From contig NZ_CP009889.1 of assembly GCF_000788395.1 (NCBI RefSeq), positions 992,001 through 1,056,000 on the forward strand: a stretch of 64,000 nucleotides of DNA, in the 5' to 3' direction. The DNA comes from Pseudoalteromonas piratica (GTDB lineage: Bacteria > Pseudomonadota > Gammaproteobacteria > Enterobacterales > Alteromonadaceae). Numbering within the stretch: position 1 is the stretch's first letter; each line of letters starts with the position of its first letter. Positions 24,837 through 33,408 of the stretch are shown here, piece after piece. A program made the position numbers and the translations under genes. The notes beneath the pieces were generated by a model. That model did not search any database. It saw only the letters and a program-made list of their open reading frames with translations, and was not told where the DNA came from.

Positions 24837-27722
24837 TTATTTCTGATAATCAAGTTGTTCTTCTGCTTTACTAAAATCAGTAATAACGGTTTGATTGTTT
24901 AGTTTGCCAAATGCTTTATCTTTAAATTTGGTACCACGCATTTGGATGTTTAAACGCGCTGCTTTATCATTCAACACAGTTTGATTATAGAAGTCTTTAA
25001 CATCATCAAGCGTCACTTTTTCAACTTCTTTAATTAGTTCAGCCTTTGAATCAAACGCAAAGTTTTCTTCATACCAATCTGATAAATACGGGCTTAATTC
25101 ATCCCCTAGGTTTTTAGGTTGCTCATTGAGCTTAATCAATACTGCATTTTTTAATTGCGCAAATGTATCTTCGCTAATAGCATCAAGTTCTTTTTTATAC
25201 TCGAGCTTGTATTCATCAAAACGCGCTTGCATTTCACCCGGACCTTTTACTGGCGTTTGAATGTACATACCAAAACCAATGTAATCGTCTAGCGCTGTGC
25301 TAAAACCACCTACTGCATAGGCAAGCTGTTCTTCAGTACGTAATTTATCAAATACTTTATTGCTGAAGTGACCTTGTAAAATAAGTCCTTGAGCTTCTTG
25401 TTTCTTACCTTTTACTGGGTGCATGTGCATATCGACAAGGGCAACATCCGCCACATCAATATCACGTTGTACTGTGAAAACTTGTCCCGGTTTCGGTAAC
25501 CATGATTTTGCACGCGTATAGTGTGTTGTGATTGCATCTTTTGGTAACGCTTTTTCTAGACTAGAAACAACCGTTTTAACATCATTTGCATCATAGTTAC
25601 CAAACATGAATACTCTAACTTGATTATGCGTTAGTACCTTATCCATCACTCGGTTTAAATCAGCCATTGATAATGATGTAGCACGCTCGATTAATGCATT
25701 GTCTTCATAGTTGCCTTGACTCGTCGCTTTATAAAATGCATCAAATGCTTGACTGTAAGGGAAGTTTTTACTCTTATTGGCCACACCACGTAAGAAACGA
25801 TCTTTTGCTTGATTGAATTCAAGCTCAGTTGGTGTAATGCGTAGCTCGTTCATGCCTGCAACAATCAATTCACTTTGTTTATCGGTGAAACCATTGACTG
25901 TGAATATCACACCATTTGAATCCGATAGGCTCATTGACATTCCACCCACGCTTGCTTCTGTGTTGAGTGCAACAACTTTTTTGCTGTATAAATCTTGCCA
26001 AATCGCTAACACAATCGATGTGTCAATGTCGCTAAGCGTATCGGGGTTATTTATATAGACCTTTAACATCCCTTTTGGCTGATGCGAAAAGTTTTTGCTA
26101 GCGAACTGCCATACTTTAATATGATTTGTATCATGAACAAGTTGTGGCTTTGCTTTGATTTCATCACTTGCCGCTTTTAACTCAAAGCTTTCTGGCAATA
26201 AACGGTTCACAGCAGGTAAATTCATAGCAACTGATGCAGGTTGACGCCAAGTCGCAATTTCGTCTTTTGAGATATCCGCAATGCGATAGTTGCCATCATA
26301 AAAATGTAAGGTACTGTCCGTTTCTTCTTGCTGACTTACATACCATATTTTTAATTTTTCAGGCGTAAGTTGTGCCAGTACATCATTAATTGCGCTTTCA
26401 TCAAATTGACCGTAGTAGTAAGGCGCATTGATAACATGATTGGTTGGATACACTTGCATTGCACCTGCAAGGTTCGATACATAACCAAATTCATCACCTT
26501 TTTCTAAGAATTTAAATTGGTTATTCAGTGATGTTCTAATTTCGTCAAAATACTTTTTGTCCACCCCTTGATCACGAATTAAATCAATGTACTGCATGAT
26601 AATTGCGACAATCTCATCACGGTGTTTCATGCCATCATCAGTGAGTGTTACGTCAATAGAGAAAGTACCGTAGTTGCCATAATGTGCAGGAGAAGCATTC
26701 GCGCTTAATCCAGAAATCCACCCTTTCTCGCGAAGTAATGTTGCTGGGGTGCCCGGCATTTCAGAGTAAATAAGGTATGATAAGAAACGATTCGGTTTAA
26801 GCGCAAAATCAGCGTTGTTATTCTCAATAGTAAAATCGAGGGTAAGTTGCTTTACATCTTTGTTTGGTTTGTAGAATACTTTTTTTCCGCCAACCTTACT
26901 AAAGTCAACTTGTGCAGTAACACTTGGCTTTTCAATGTTTTTATTTTTTATATCTGAAAAGTATTTATTGGCGAGCGTTTCCATCTCAGAAATTGGCTTG
27001 TTACTTAATAAGGCTACTTTCATAATATTCGATGAATAGTACTTATCAAAAAACGCAACGGTCTCTTGGTGTAAGTTGCTGCCCTCTTTATCGCCCAATG
27101 TTTCAAGGTTACCAATTAAGAATCGGTTAGCAGGATGCTCACCCATCATTTTACGAGCGAGTTTAAATTGACCGAAAAAATCAAGCTCGCGGCGCATTGA
27201 CCACTCTGCATTAACGGCATTTTTTTCTTTTTCGGTGTACTCAGGATACAGTTTAGGTGCCTTAAAAAAGTCTGAAAACCTATCCAGTCCCTCTTCAAAC
27301 GCGCCATTGTTTACTTTAAACATGTAATTGGTGATATCTAACCAAGTATAGGCGTTATGTGCACCACCGTTTTTAGTCATAAATTCAGAATATTCATTGG
27401 TATCAGGGAATCGTTCAGTACCAAGAAACAGCATATGTTCTAGATAATGAGCCATACCTTGTTGGGTCATTGGGTCATGTAATAAACCAACACCTACACT
27501 CAATGCGGCTGCAGATTTATCAACACTCGGATCAGAGACTAAAACAACCTCAATTTCATTATTAAGCTTAAGCGTTTTATATTCACGCGTATCATTTGGA
27601 CTGACTACAAGCGAGTCTGCAAAAAGATTAGATGAATTTGATGACCCAGAGGTTTGATTATTTGCGTTGCAACCGACCAATACAGCCAGTGCTAATGCAC
27701 TTAATGTAAGCGCTTTTTTCAT
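24837..27722 (-). CDS. M16 metallopeptidase lipoprotein (pitrilysin/insulinase family)
   Basis: This 961-residue protein carries a lipoprotein signal (VLVGC, Cys18) and the inverted zinc motif HxxEH (H92, E95, H96) near the N-terminus, with the downstream NAVNAEWSMRRE helix supplying the third ligand. Its four-domain length matches pitrilysin and insulysin (about 960 residues), enzymes that enclose and degrade peptides. The conserved RRELDFFGQFKL and CAVGGF-like region (YAVGGFSTALDDY) in the inactive half also fits. Unlike periplasmic E. coli pitrilysin it should be tethered to a membrane as a lipoprotein. It probably degrades oligopeptides that enter the periplasm. It is a single gene with its own terminator. 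Confidence 0.92.
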   Translation of the reverse strand: MKKALTLSALALAVLVGCNANNQTSGSSNSSNLFADSLVVSPNDTREYKTLKLNNEIEVVLVSDPSVDKSAAALSVGVGLLHDPMTQQGMAHYLEHMLFLGTERFPDTNEYSEFMTKNGGAHNAYTWLDITNYMFKVNNGAFEEGLDRFSDFFKAPKLYPEYTEKEKNAVNAEWSMRRELDFFGQFKLARKMMGEHPANRFLIGNLETLGDKEGSNLHQETVAFFDKYYSSNIMKVALLSNKPISEMETLANKYFSDIKNKNIEKPSVTAQVDFSKVGGKKVFYKPNKDVKQLTLDFTIENNNADFALKPNRFLSYLIYSEMPGTPATLLREKGWISGLSANASPAHYGNYGTFSIDVTLTDDGMKHRDEIVAIIMQYIDLIRDQGVDKKYFDEIRTSLNNQFKFLEKGDEFGYVSNLAGAMQVYPTNHVINAPYYYGQFDESAINDVLAQLTPEKLKIWYVSQQEETDSTLHFYDGNYRIADISKDEIATWRQPASVAMNLPAVNRLLPESFELKAASDEIKAKPQLVHDTNHIKVWQFASKNFSHQPKGMLKVYINNPDTLSDIDTSIVLAIWQDLYSKKVVALNTEASVGGMSMSLSDSNGVIFTVNGFTDKQSELIVAGMNELRITPTELEFNQAKDRFLRGVANKSKNFPYSQAFDAFYKATSQGNYEDNALIERATSLSMADLNRVMDKVLTHNQVRVFMFGNYDANDVKTVVSSLEKALPKDAITTHYTRAKSWLPKPGQVFTVQRDIDVADVALVDMHMHPVKGKKQEAQGLILQGHFSNKVFDKLRTEEQLAYAVGGFSTALDDYIGFGMYIQTPVKGPGEMQARFDEYKLEYKKELDAISEDTFAQLKNAVLIKLNEQPKNLGDELSPYLSDWYEENFAFDSKAELIKEVEKVTLDDVKDFYNQTVLNDKAARLNIQMRGTKFKDKAFGKLNNQTVITDFSKAEEQLDYQK

Positions 27723-27745
27723 AGTGGTTCCCTATTAACTGATAT

Positions 27746-27785
27746 AAAAAACGCTCTGATCCTTTACAAAACAGAGCGTTCTTTC
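27746..27785 (-). terminator. Terminator hairpin of the cyclophilin gene
   Basis: AACGCTCTG (27750-27758) pairs with CAGAGCGTT (27772-27780), loop 13 nt. An A run to the left gives a U tail for minus-strand transcripts from the cyclophilin gene. It lies between that gene and the start of the M16 peptidase gene. Confidence 0.65.
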
Positions 27786-27880
27786 ATATCACCACTATAA
27801 AAAAGTAGTAATTAAATGCAATAGTTAGCGTTTATAATTTGTAACAATTTGTCAAAAATTAAGTGATTAACAAAGAGTGA

Positions 27881-28642
27881 CTACTTGGCTGTTGTTTTGC
27901 GTCTGAAAACCATCAAGCCAGCTAATAAAGACAGTAGTGCACCAAAACTACCGCCTGAATCTGTCGAGATAAGAGGTGGTTGAACAGGCTCTTTAATCAG
28001 TGTGTTTTCTTTTGGCGACAACCCACTTGCCGTATTGCTGTTACTATCAATAATAGCCACATGGTCAATTGTGATTAGTTTCTGAGAATCAAGAGTTAGA
28101 TTACCACTTTTCAAATCAGCACATTGTTCATCTGTGGTATCTACTAGCGGGTACTCATTACATGCAAATTCAGACATTTTATCGACAACTTCCATACCAT
28201 TACCAATAACCTGACCAAATACTGTGAATCCGCCATTTTGCAAATCTAGATCACCGCTGTTGTCACTTAAATTAATAAACCATTGGTTAGTCGCACTGTT
28301 TGGCTGATAGGGAAGTTTCGCCATCGCAATCGTACCACGTACATTCGAGTAAACAGGCTCATTGATAACACTGCCATAATTTTCAATTGCTTCAAACGTT
28401 GCCCCATCGTAGGTATAACCCCCACCTTGTAATACAAAATCAGTGACTAGGCGATGAAACACCACGCCATTGTAATCTTCGTTATTTACATATGTTAGAA
28501 AGTTCTCAACAGTTTTAGGCGTTGTTTCATCAAACAAGTTGATTTGAAAGTTACCTTGTGTGGTTTGTACTTCAACAATGGTTGCGTGAGCTGAACCAAC
28601 AGATAGACCCGCAGCTAATAAAGCCATTTTTAGCTTGTTCAT
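27881..28642 (-). CDS. Secreted cyclophilin-type peptidyl-prolyl isomerase with GlyGly-CTERM tail
   Basis: This 253-residue protein has a signal peptide (about 1-20) and a cyclophilin domain (about 22-195) with FHRLVTDFVLQGGGY, NSATNQWFINLSDN and FTVFGQVIGNGMEVVDKM. It should speed proline isomerisation in exported proteins. After a linker rich in Ser, Thr and Pro, the last 26 residues follow the GlyGly-CTERM plan: SGGS, a hydrophobic helix (FGALLSLLAGLMVF) and a basic end (RRKTTAK). In Vibrio and Shewanella such tails are cut by rhombosortase and used for type II secretion to the cell surface. The usual periplasmic PpiA lacks this tail. It is a single gene. Confidence 0.85.
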   Translation of the reverse strand: MNKLKMALLAAGLSVGSAHATIVEVQTTQGNFQINLFDETTPKTVENFLTYVNNEDYNGVVFHRLVTDFVLQGGGYTYDGATFEAIENYGSVINEPVYSNVRGTIAMAKLPYQPNSATNQWFINLSDNSGDLDLQNGGFTVFGQVIGNGMEVVDKMSEFACNEYPLVDTTDEQCADLKSGNLTLDSQKLITIDHVAIIDSNSNTASGLSPKENTLIKEPVQPPLISTDSGGSFGALLSLLAGLMVFRRKTTAK

Positions 28643-28771
28643 AATTTCCCGTGAATATTTTGTTAATTTTTATCGAGCAAAATCTTACCCATAAATAACC
28701 CGATTGGCTACGTCATCTGGCTTTATAATTACAATTGATAACACTCTTTCTATGTGTAATCTTTCCCTAAA

Positions 28772-28806
28772 GTGTTGTAACACAGTACACACCGGACATT
28801 TGTCCG
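28772..28806. promoter_or_regulatory. Two adjacent palindromes upstream of the 5'-nucleotidase gene
   Basis: GTGTT-GT-AACAC (28772-28783) and CGGACA-TT-TGTCCG (28793-28806) lie 50-84 bp before the gene start. Each has perfect arms and a 2-nt spacer, and their centres are about 22 bp apart, roughly two helical turns. They look like regulator-binding sites. I could not match them to a known consensus; no typical Pho box is seen. Confidence 0.4.
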
Positions 28807-28855
28807 CCCAATACATTGTTAGGCTAGGTAAAATAACTCTGTTTTTAGCTAAAAA

Positions 28856-30475
28856 ATGATTCTAACAATGAACTACATGCGTGTTTTGATTGCTCTTACT
28901 TTCGGTGTATTAACTGCATCGCCAACGATTTTAAACGCTGAAGAGCAAAAGCTGACCATACTTCATACTAACGACAACCATGGCCGTTTTTGGCGAAATG
29001 AAGACGGTGAATACGGTATGGCAGCACGTAAAACCCTGATTGATCGTTTGCGCGCAGAGGCTAAAGATAAAAACCATCATGTATTATTACTTTCTGGCGG
29101 CGATATAAATACAGGCGTTCCAGAATCAGACTTACAATATGCTGAACCCGATTTTAAGGGCATGAGTTTACTTGGTTACGATGCCATGGCTATCGGTAAT
29201 CACGAATTTGACAATCCCCTTGATGTGCTCGACAAACAAATTGCTTGGTCAAACTTCCCATTACTTTCGGCCAATATTTTTCACAAATCAACTGGTGAGC
29301 ATGCTTACACCCCTTACCATATATTTAAACGCGGTGAGCTTAAAATAGCTGTGATTGGCTTGACCACCGTTGATACTGCGAAAATTGCTAATCCTGAATA
29401 TATTGGTGGTTTTGAATTTAGAGAGCCTGTTCGCGCTGCCAAACCTTTGTTAGAGAAACTTGAAACTAAATATCAACCGGACATTACAATCGCTGTCACT
29501 CACATGGGTCATTACGTAGATGCTAAACATGGCATTAATGCACCAGGTGATGTCACACTGGCTCGCAATTTACCTCATAATGCACTTGATGTGATTATTG
29601 GAGGCCACTCGCAAGAACCTATCTGTATGGAAGGTGAAAACGTCGCAAACATATCATTTCAACCAGGCGATAAATGCCAACCGGATCAACAAAATGGTAC
29701 TTGGATTATGCAAGCCCATGAGTGGGGAAAGTATGTTGGTAAAGCAGAGTTTGTGCTTAAAAATAACAAATTAACCTTACTTGATTATCAGCTTATTCCT
29801 GTAAACATGTACCGTGAAGATATGGTTGACGGAAAAAAAGTGAAATCATTGGCCGGTGAACGAATCGTCGAAGATAAACAAATGCTCGCTTTCCTTGCGC
29901 CTTATCAAGAAAAAGGTTCAGCTAAAATCTCACAACCTATTGGTCAGTTAATTGGCAATCTAGAAGGTTCAAGAGATAAAGTTCGTTTTGTACAAACAAA
30001 CTTAGGCCGTTTAATTGCCAAAGCACAAAGTGAGAGTGTTGGTGCTGATTTCGGTATTATTAGCGGCGGTGGTATTCGTAATTCAATTAAAGAAGGTAAC
30101 GTAAGTTACAAAGACATTTTGCAGGTTCACCCTTTTAAAAATCGTATTACCTACCTATCGCTTCAAGGACAGGAGTTAATTGATTATATAAAAACTGCTG
30201 CTAATTTTCCGCCAGATTCAGGTGCTTACTGCCAGTTTTATGGCATAGAATTTCAAAATACAAGTGAACAATTTACTATCAAATCGATTGCTGGCAAGCC
30301 GTTTGACTTTAACAAACGCTACCGTTTCACGTTAAACAGCTACAATGCAGCTGGTGGTGATGGCTACCCAAATATGACCAAACACCCGCATTTTGTTGCA
30401 ACTGATACAGTGGATGCTGAGGTATTAAAAAACTATTTCTTAAAACACTCCCCTGTTAATGCAAACACCCTTTAA
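28856..30475 (+). CDS. ushA: Secreted 5'-nucleotidase/UDP-sugar hydrolase
   Basis: This 539-residue protein starts with a signal peptide (cleavage near LNA, about residue 28) and has the two UshA domains. The N-terminal metallophosphatase carries ILHTNDNHGRF, GGDINTGVPESD, AIGNHEFDNP, VTHMGHY and IIGGHSQEP, which hold the two metal ions. The C-terminal substrate domain has ISGGGIRNSIKEGNVSYKD and NSYNAAGGDGYP. It should release phosphate from nucleotides and split UDP-sugars in the periplasm. The ATG at 28856 is used, but ATGs at 28868 and 28877 are equally possible, since none has a clear ribosome site. It is a single gene between palindromic sites and a terminator, about 2 kb from an S1/P1 nuclease gene. 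Confidence 0.9.
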   Translation: MILTMNYMRVLIALTFGVLTASPTILNAEEQKLTILHTNDNHGRFWRNEDGEYGMAARKTLIDRLRAEAKDKNHHVLLLSGGDINTGVPESDLQYAEPDFKGMSLLGYDAMAIGNHEFDNPLDVLDKQIAWSNFPLLSANIFHKSTGEHAYTPYHIFKRGELKIAVIGLTTVDTAKIANPEYIGGFEFREPVRAAKPLLEKLETKYQPDITIAVTHMGHYVDAKHGINAPGDVTLARNLPHNALDVIIGGHSQEPICMEGENVANISFQPGDKCQPDQQNGTWIMQAHEWGKYVGKAEFVLKNNKLTLLDYQLIPVNMYREDMVDGKKVKSLAGERIVEDKQMLAFLAPYQEKGSAKISQPIGQLIGNLEGSRDKVRFVQTNLGRLIAKAQSESVGADFGIISGGGIRNSIKEGNVSYKDILQVHPFKNRITYLSLQGQELIDYIKTAANFPPDSGAYCQFYGIEFQNTSEQFTIKSIAGKPFDFNKRYRFTLNSYNAAGGDGYPNMTKHPHFVATDTVDAEVLKNYFLKHSPVNANTL

Positions 30476-30481
30476 ATAATT

Positions 30482-30524
30482 AGAGAATTCAGTTTATAAC
30501 ACACTAAGCTGAATTCTCTTTTTC
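30482..30524 (+). terminator. Rho-independent terminator after ushA
   Basis: AGAGAATTCAG (30482-30492) pairs perfectly with CTGAATTCTCT (30509-30519), followed by a T run. It separates ushA from the convergent gene at 30529. Confidence 0.8.
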
Positions 30525-30528
30525 TGAT

Positions 30529-31464
30529 TTATTTACCTATCACTTCAACAAATTCAGCATCAATATTCTTAAGACCGTAATGATGTAGTTTAGAACGCGA
30601 TCCTTCCCCATGTGCCTTAGGCGGGAAAAACATTTCCTTTAATGGCAAATCATCCAGTAATATCTCATCCAGTGCCGCGCGGATCTCACTTAATGTTTTT
30701 TCTAAACTGTTTGAGAAGTTGGGACGTTTACGAATTGTATGTCCAAGCTCAGTCAGTCGATAAAAGTACTTATTCGACAAAACAACCAGTTCTTCGGGTA
30801 AATCCTTATTTTGATTAAGTAAAACATCTGGATGCAGCACGCAATATTCAATCAGTGCAGTAAAAAAACATAATGGTTTATTAGCAAGTGGCACACTCGC
30901 ATGTGTTCGGCTGTTGATCAATAGCTTTTTCTCTAAATCAATGACTAAACGCGCGCGTTCTTCATTATCTTGTTCAACCGTTACAATCTGTTTTGCCGAT
31001 TTTAATTTATAGCGATAAGCAATTAAAAAGCAAAAGCCGAGTGAAGTCAGTAAAGCCGCTAACGAAAAATAATCCCAAAAGGAAACCCTTTTGACTGAAT
31101 AAACAAAAGTGATGGTTTTATTCGGGGTTTGAAAAGAGTGCGAAATTAATTGGCGAGAGCTTTGCCATTCATAATCATCAGATTGAATAGCTAACAGTTT
31201 GGGCGCAAGTGGCAAATGCGTCATCTTTTCATTGAAGGTATTGATGTATTGTTTAATCGCAAGTGCATTGCCAGCACTACTTTTAGTAATATCTGGCAAA
31301 GGTAAACGTATTAAATCTTTAGCAATTCGATTTTCAATTAATACGCTTAAATCTTGCTTTGCTTTATTTATACTGAACAACTTGCTCACACCATAGGTGG
31401 TTTGTAACACAACAAAAACAAAACAGGCCAATAGAATTATTTTATTTCGACTAACATTCAACAT
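30529..31464 (-). CDS. Two-pass membrane protein of unknown function with cytoplasmic C-terminal domain
   Basis: I do not recognise this 311-residue protein. It has a membrane helix near residues 8-28, a periplasmic stretch of about 100 residues, a second helix near 130-150 (YFSLAALLTSLGFCFLIAY) and a cytoplasmic part of about 160 residues. That part begins with an acidic linker, then a segment whose pattern loosely resembles a winged-helix effector domain (LVIDLEKKLLIN, then KPLCFFTALIEYCVLHPDVL, and EKTLSEIRAALDEIL in the last helix). This suggests, without proof, a membrane-bound regulator. Its start overlaps the end of the binding-protein gene upstream by 14 bp, so the two proteins are very probably made together and may act as a sensor pair. 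Confidence 0.7.
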   Translation of the reverse strand: MLNVSRNKIILLACFVFVVLQTTYGVSKLFSINKAKQDLSVLIENRIAKDLIRLPLPDITKSSAGNALAIKQYINTFNEKMTHLPLAPKLLAIQSDDYEWQSSRQLISHSFQTPNKTITFVYSVKRVSFWDYFSLAALLTSLGFCFLIAYRYKLKSAKQIVTVEQDNEERARLVIDLEKKLLINSRTHASVPLANKPLCFFTALIEYCVLHPDVLLNQNKDLPEELVVLSNKYFYRLTELGHTIRKRPNFSNSLEKTLSEIRAALDEILLDDLPLKEMFFPPKAHGEGSRSKLHHYGLKNIDAEFVEVIGK

Positions 31465-32302
31465 AACTTTCTACATCTTTAAAATATGGGGACGTTTGTG
31501 CTTTGGCATGGCGATGAATTATGCCGTTAATTGCGCATGCTAATTCGGTATTTTGCGTTTCCATTTTAAAATACCAGCGGCTACCACTTACATTGTTACT
31601 AATAGGTGTTATGTAATTTTCTAAAAAGCGATTCATATCATCTTGTTTCCAATAGGAAGCAATTAAGTCAACTTTCCCTTCAGCCAAAAGATCCCTTAGT
31701 GCACTGTGCGAACTGGCTTGAATAATATTTAAATTTTCAACGTTAATACTTAATTGTTTGAACAGTGTTCTCGGTAAAATGTAGCCCGAACGGCTACTTG
31801 GGTAGTCTAATAAACCAATTCGTTTATCAATAAAATACTCTTTTTCAAGTCGTGGTTTTTCATTTAAAGAAATAAAAAACGCTGTGTAATCCGGGTATGA
31901 GAGCAGTGTTTTGTAGTTAAAAGTATGTTCACTTTTAAACGCTAACATTAAATTTTCTTTGGTCATTATTAAATCAGCATTGCCACGACCAATAAATTCA
32001 AGGGCATCACTCATATCATAGCCCCAATTCAACATCACCTGCCCGAACTGTTTTGTAATTACCGGGTTATTACAGAAGTAAGGAATAAGTTGCGTTGCTA
32101 ATTGTTCGGTAGGTACATAAATATGAAATACATTTTCATTTTCCGATAACTTAGCATCACATTGCTTGTTGACTTCGATAAATAAAGCAAGTTGCTCTTG
32201 ATCACTTCTAAATTGGCTTGCACCAAGCACAGCAAAAAGAACAATTAATATACAAAAAAAGGCTGTTATTACCGCTTTTGAAAACAAAAAGTTATATTTC
32301 AT
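31451..32302 (-). CDS. Membrane-anchored PhnD-like binding protein
   Basis: This 283-residue protein has an N-terminal hydrophobic helix (about 11-29) without a clear cleavage site, so it may stay anchored to the inner membrane with its body in the periplasm. The body looks like a two-lobed binding protein of the PhnD/TauA type: ATQLIPYFCNNPVITKQFGQ, then DALEFIGRGNADLIMTKENL, IGLLDYPSSRSGYILPRTL and SALRDLLAEGKVDLIASYW. Such proteins bind phosphonates or other anions in ABC transporters, but no permease or ATPase gene is nearby. It is the first gene of a pair with the membrane protein at 30529-31464, overlapping it by 14 bp. A sensory role fits better than transport. The ligand is unknown. 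Confidence 0.65.
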   Translation of the reverse strand: MKYNFLFSKAVITAFFCILIVLFAVLGASQFRSDQEQLALFIEVNKQCDAKLSENENVFHIYVPTEQLATQLIPYFCNNPVITKQFGQVMLNWGYDMSDALEFIGRGNADLIMTKENLMLAFKSEHTFNYKTLLSYPDYTAFFISLNEKPRLEKEYFIDKRIGLLDYPSSRSGYILPRTLFKQLSINVENLNIIQASSHSALRDLLAEGKVDLIASYWKQDDMNRFLENYITPISNNVSGSRWYFKMETQNTELACAINGIIHRHAKAQTSPYFKDVESYVEC

Positions 32303-32509
32303 TTTTATTGTTATGAAGAAGAGCCAAACTAAGTTTACATTTCATCACGTATATTTACTTAATGCAATAGGTAATTTTATTTGATAAACATAACCCCTTG
32401 TTTTATAAGTTTTGTTAACAAGTAATTATGAATCCCAATGAGTCCTTTCTATTTTTGCAAAACTCAGGACAATTAGCCTTGTTGATAACAACCATACACA
32501 ATTAAAAAG

Positions 32510-33361
32510 ATGATTAAGCAGATAAGTTCTTTGTTTATTGTTGCTCTAACTTTAACCACATTTAATGTGACTGCTTGGAGCCAAAACGGACACCGAATTA
32601 TTGGTAAGATTGCCGAGAACCATTTAACGATCGAAACACGTCGTGCTATCTACCCTTTATTGCAAGGAGATAAACTTGCAGAGGTCACGACTTGGGCGGA
32701 TGAAATGCGCTCAAACCCTGCTGACTTTTGGAAATATGATTCTCGAAAATGGCACTACATCAACATTTCTTCTGCAGATGAGTTTAAACCTGCTAAATAC
32801 CGCATTACGCACAATAAAGGCGAAGTCACCGACATTTATTCAGGTATTTTAAAATCAATCGCCGTTCTTGAAAGTCCAAATACATCCCTTGAAAAGAAAC
32901 AGTTTTACTTTCGATTTTTAACCCACCTTGTTGGCGATATTCACCAACCAATGCATGCAGGCCGAAGTGAAGATTGGGGTGGTAATAAAATTAAAGTTAC
33001 ATTTTTTGGTAAAGAAACTAACTTACACTCACTTTGGGATAAAGGATTGGTTGAAAGTGAAAACCTTTCCTACACTGAATTTGTTGAATTTATTGATACC
33101 AAAGACCCAAGAATAATTTCTCGCTACTTAGCATCAGAACCAAAGGATTGGGTACTCGAATCATTTCACATTGCCGAAGAGTTATATGACATTGGTAATG
33201 GCGAATTCAAATACCACTATGTTTATGAACAGATGCCTGTTGTCAAAGAGCGTCTGCTTCAAGGTGGCATTAGATTAGCTGGTTTATTAAATAAAATTTT
33301 TGATAAATCTGCAGAAGTTCAAGTTAATGCAATTGGTTACCTTGAACAAAATAATAAGTAA
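32510..33361 (+). CDS. S1/P1-type zinc nuclease, secreted
   Basis: This 283-residue enzyme has a signal peptide that ends just before Trp23. In the S1/P1 family the freed N-terminal Trp is a zinc ligand, and here WSQNGHRIIGKIAENHL follows with the next His ligand. Further zinc residues are visible in WHYIN, FLTHLVGDIHQPMHAGRSED and NLHSLWDKGL. The full set for three zinc ions appears present, so it should be active. The family cuts single-stranded DNA and RNA and removes 3'-phosphates, releasing nucleotides outside the cytoplasm. It is followed after 47 bp by the large TonB receptor gene in the same direction, and the nearby ushA product could process the nucleotides further. Confidence 0.9.
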   Translation: MIKQISSLFIVALTLTTFNVTAWSQNGHRIIGKIAENHLTIETRRAIYPLLQGDKLAEVTTWADEMRSNPADFWKYDSRKWHYINISSADEFKPAKYRITHNKGEVTDIYSGILKSIAVLESPNTSLEKKQFYFRFLTHLVGDIHQPMHAGRSEDWGGNKIKVTFFGKETNLHSLWDKGLVESENLSYTEFVEFIDTKDPRIISRYLASEPKDWVLESFHIAEELYDIGNGEFKYHYVYEQMPVVKERLLQGGIRLAGLLNKIFDKSAEVQVNAIGYLEQNNK

Positions 33362-33408
33362 TAAAATACAAAACTAACTTTCAAACTTAGTTACACGGGA
33401 AACTACTA

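Noticed and set aside
28643-28855. Pho box upstream of ushA
   Set aside because: No pair of CTGTCAT-like direct repeats is present; the visible palindromes have a different design.
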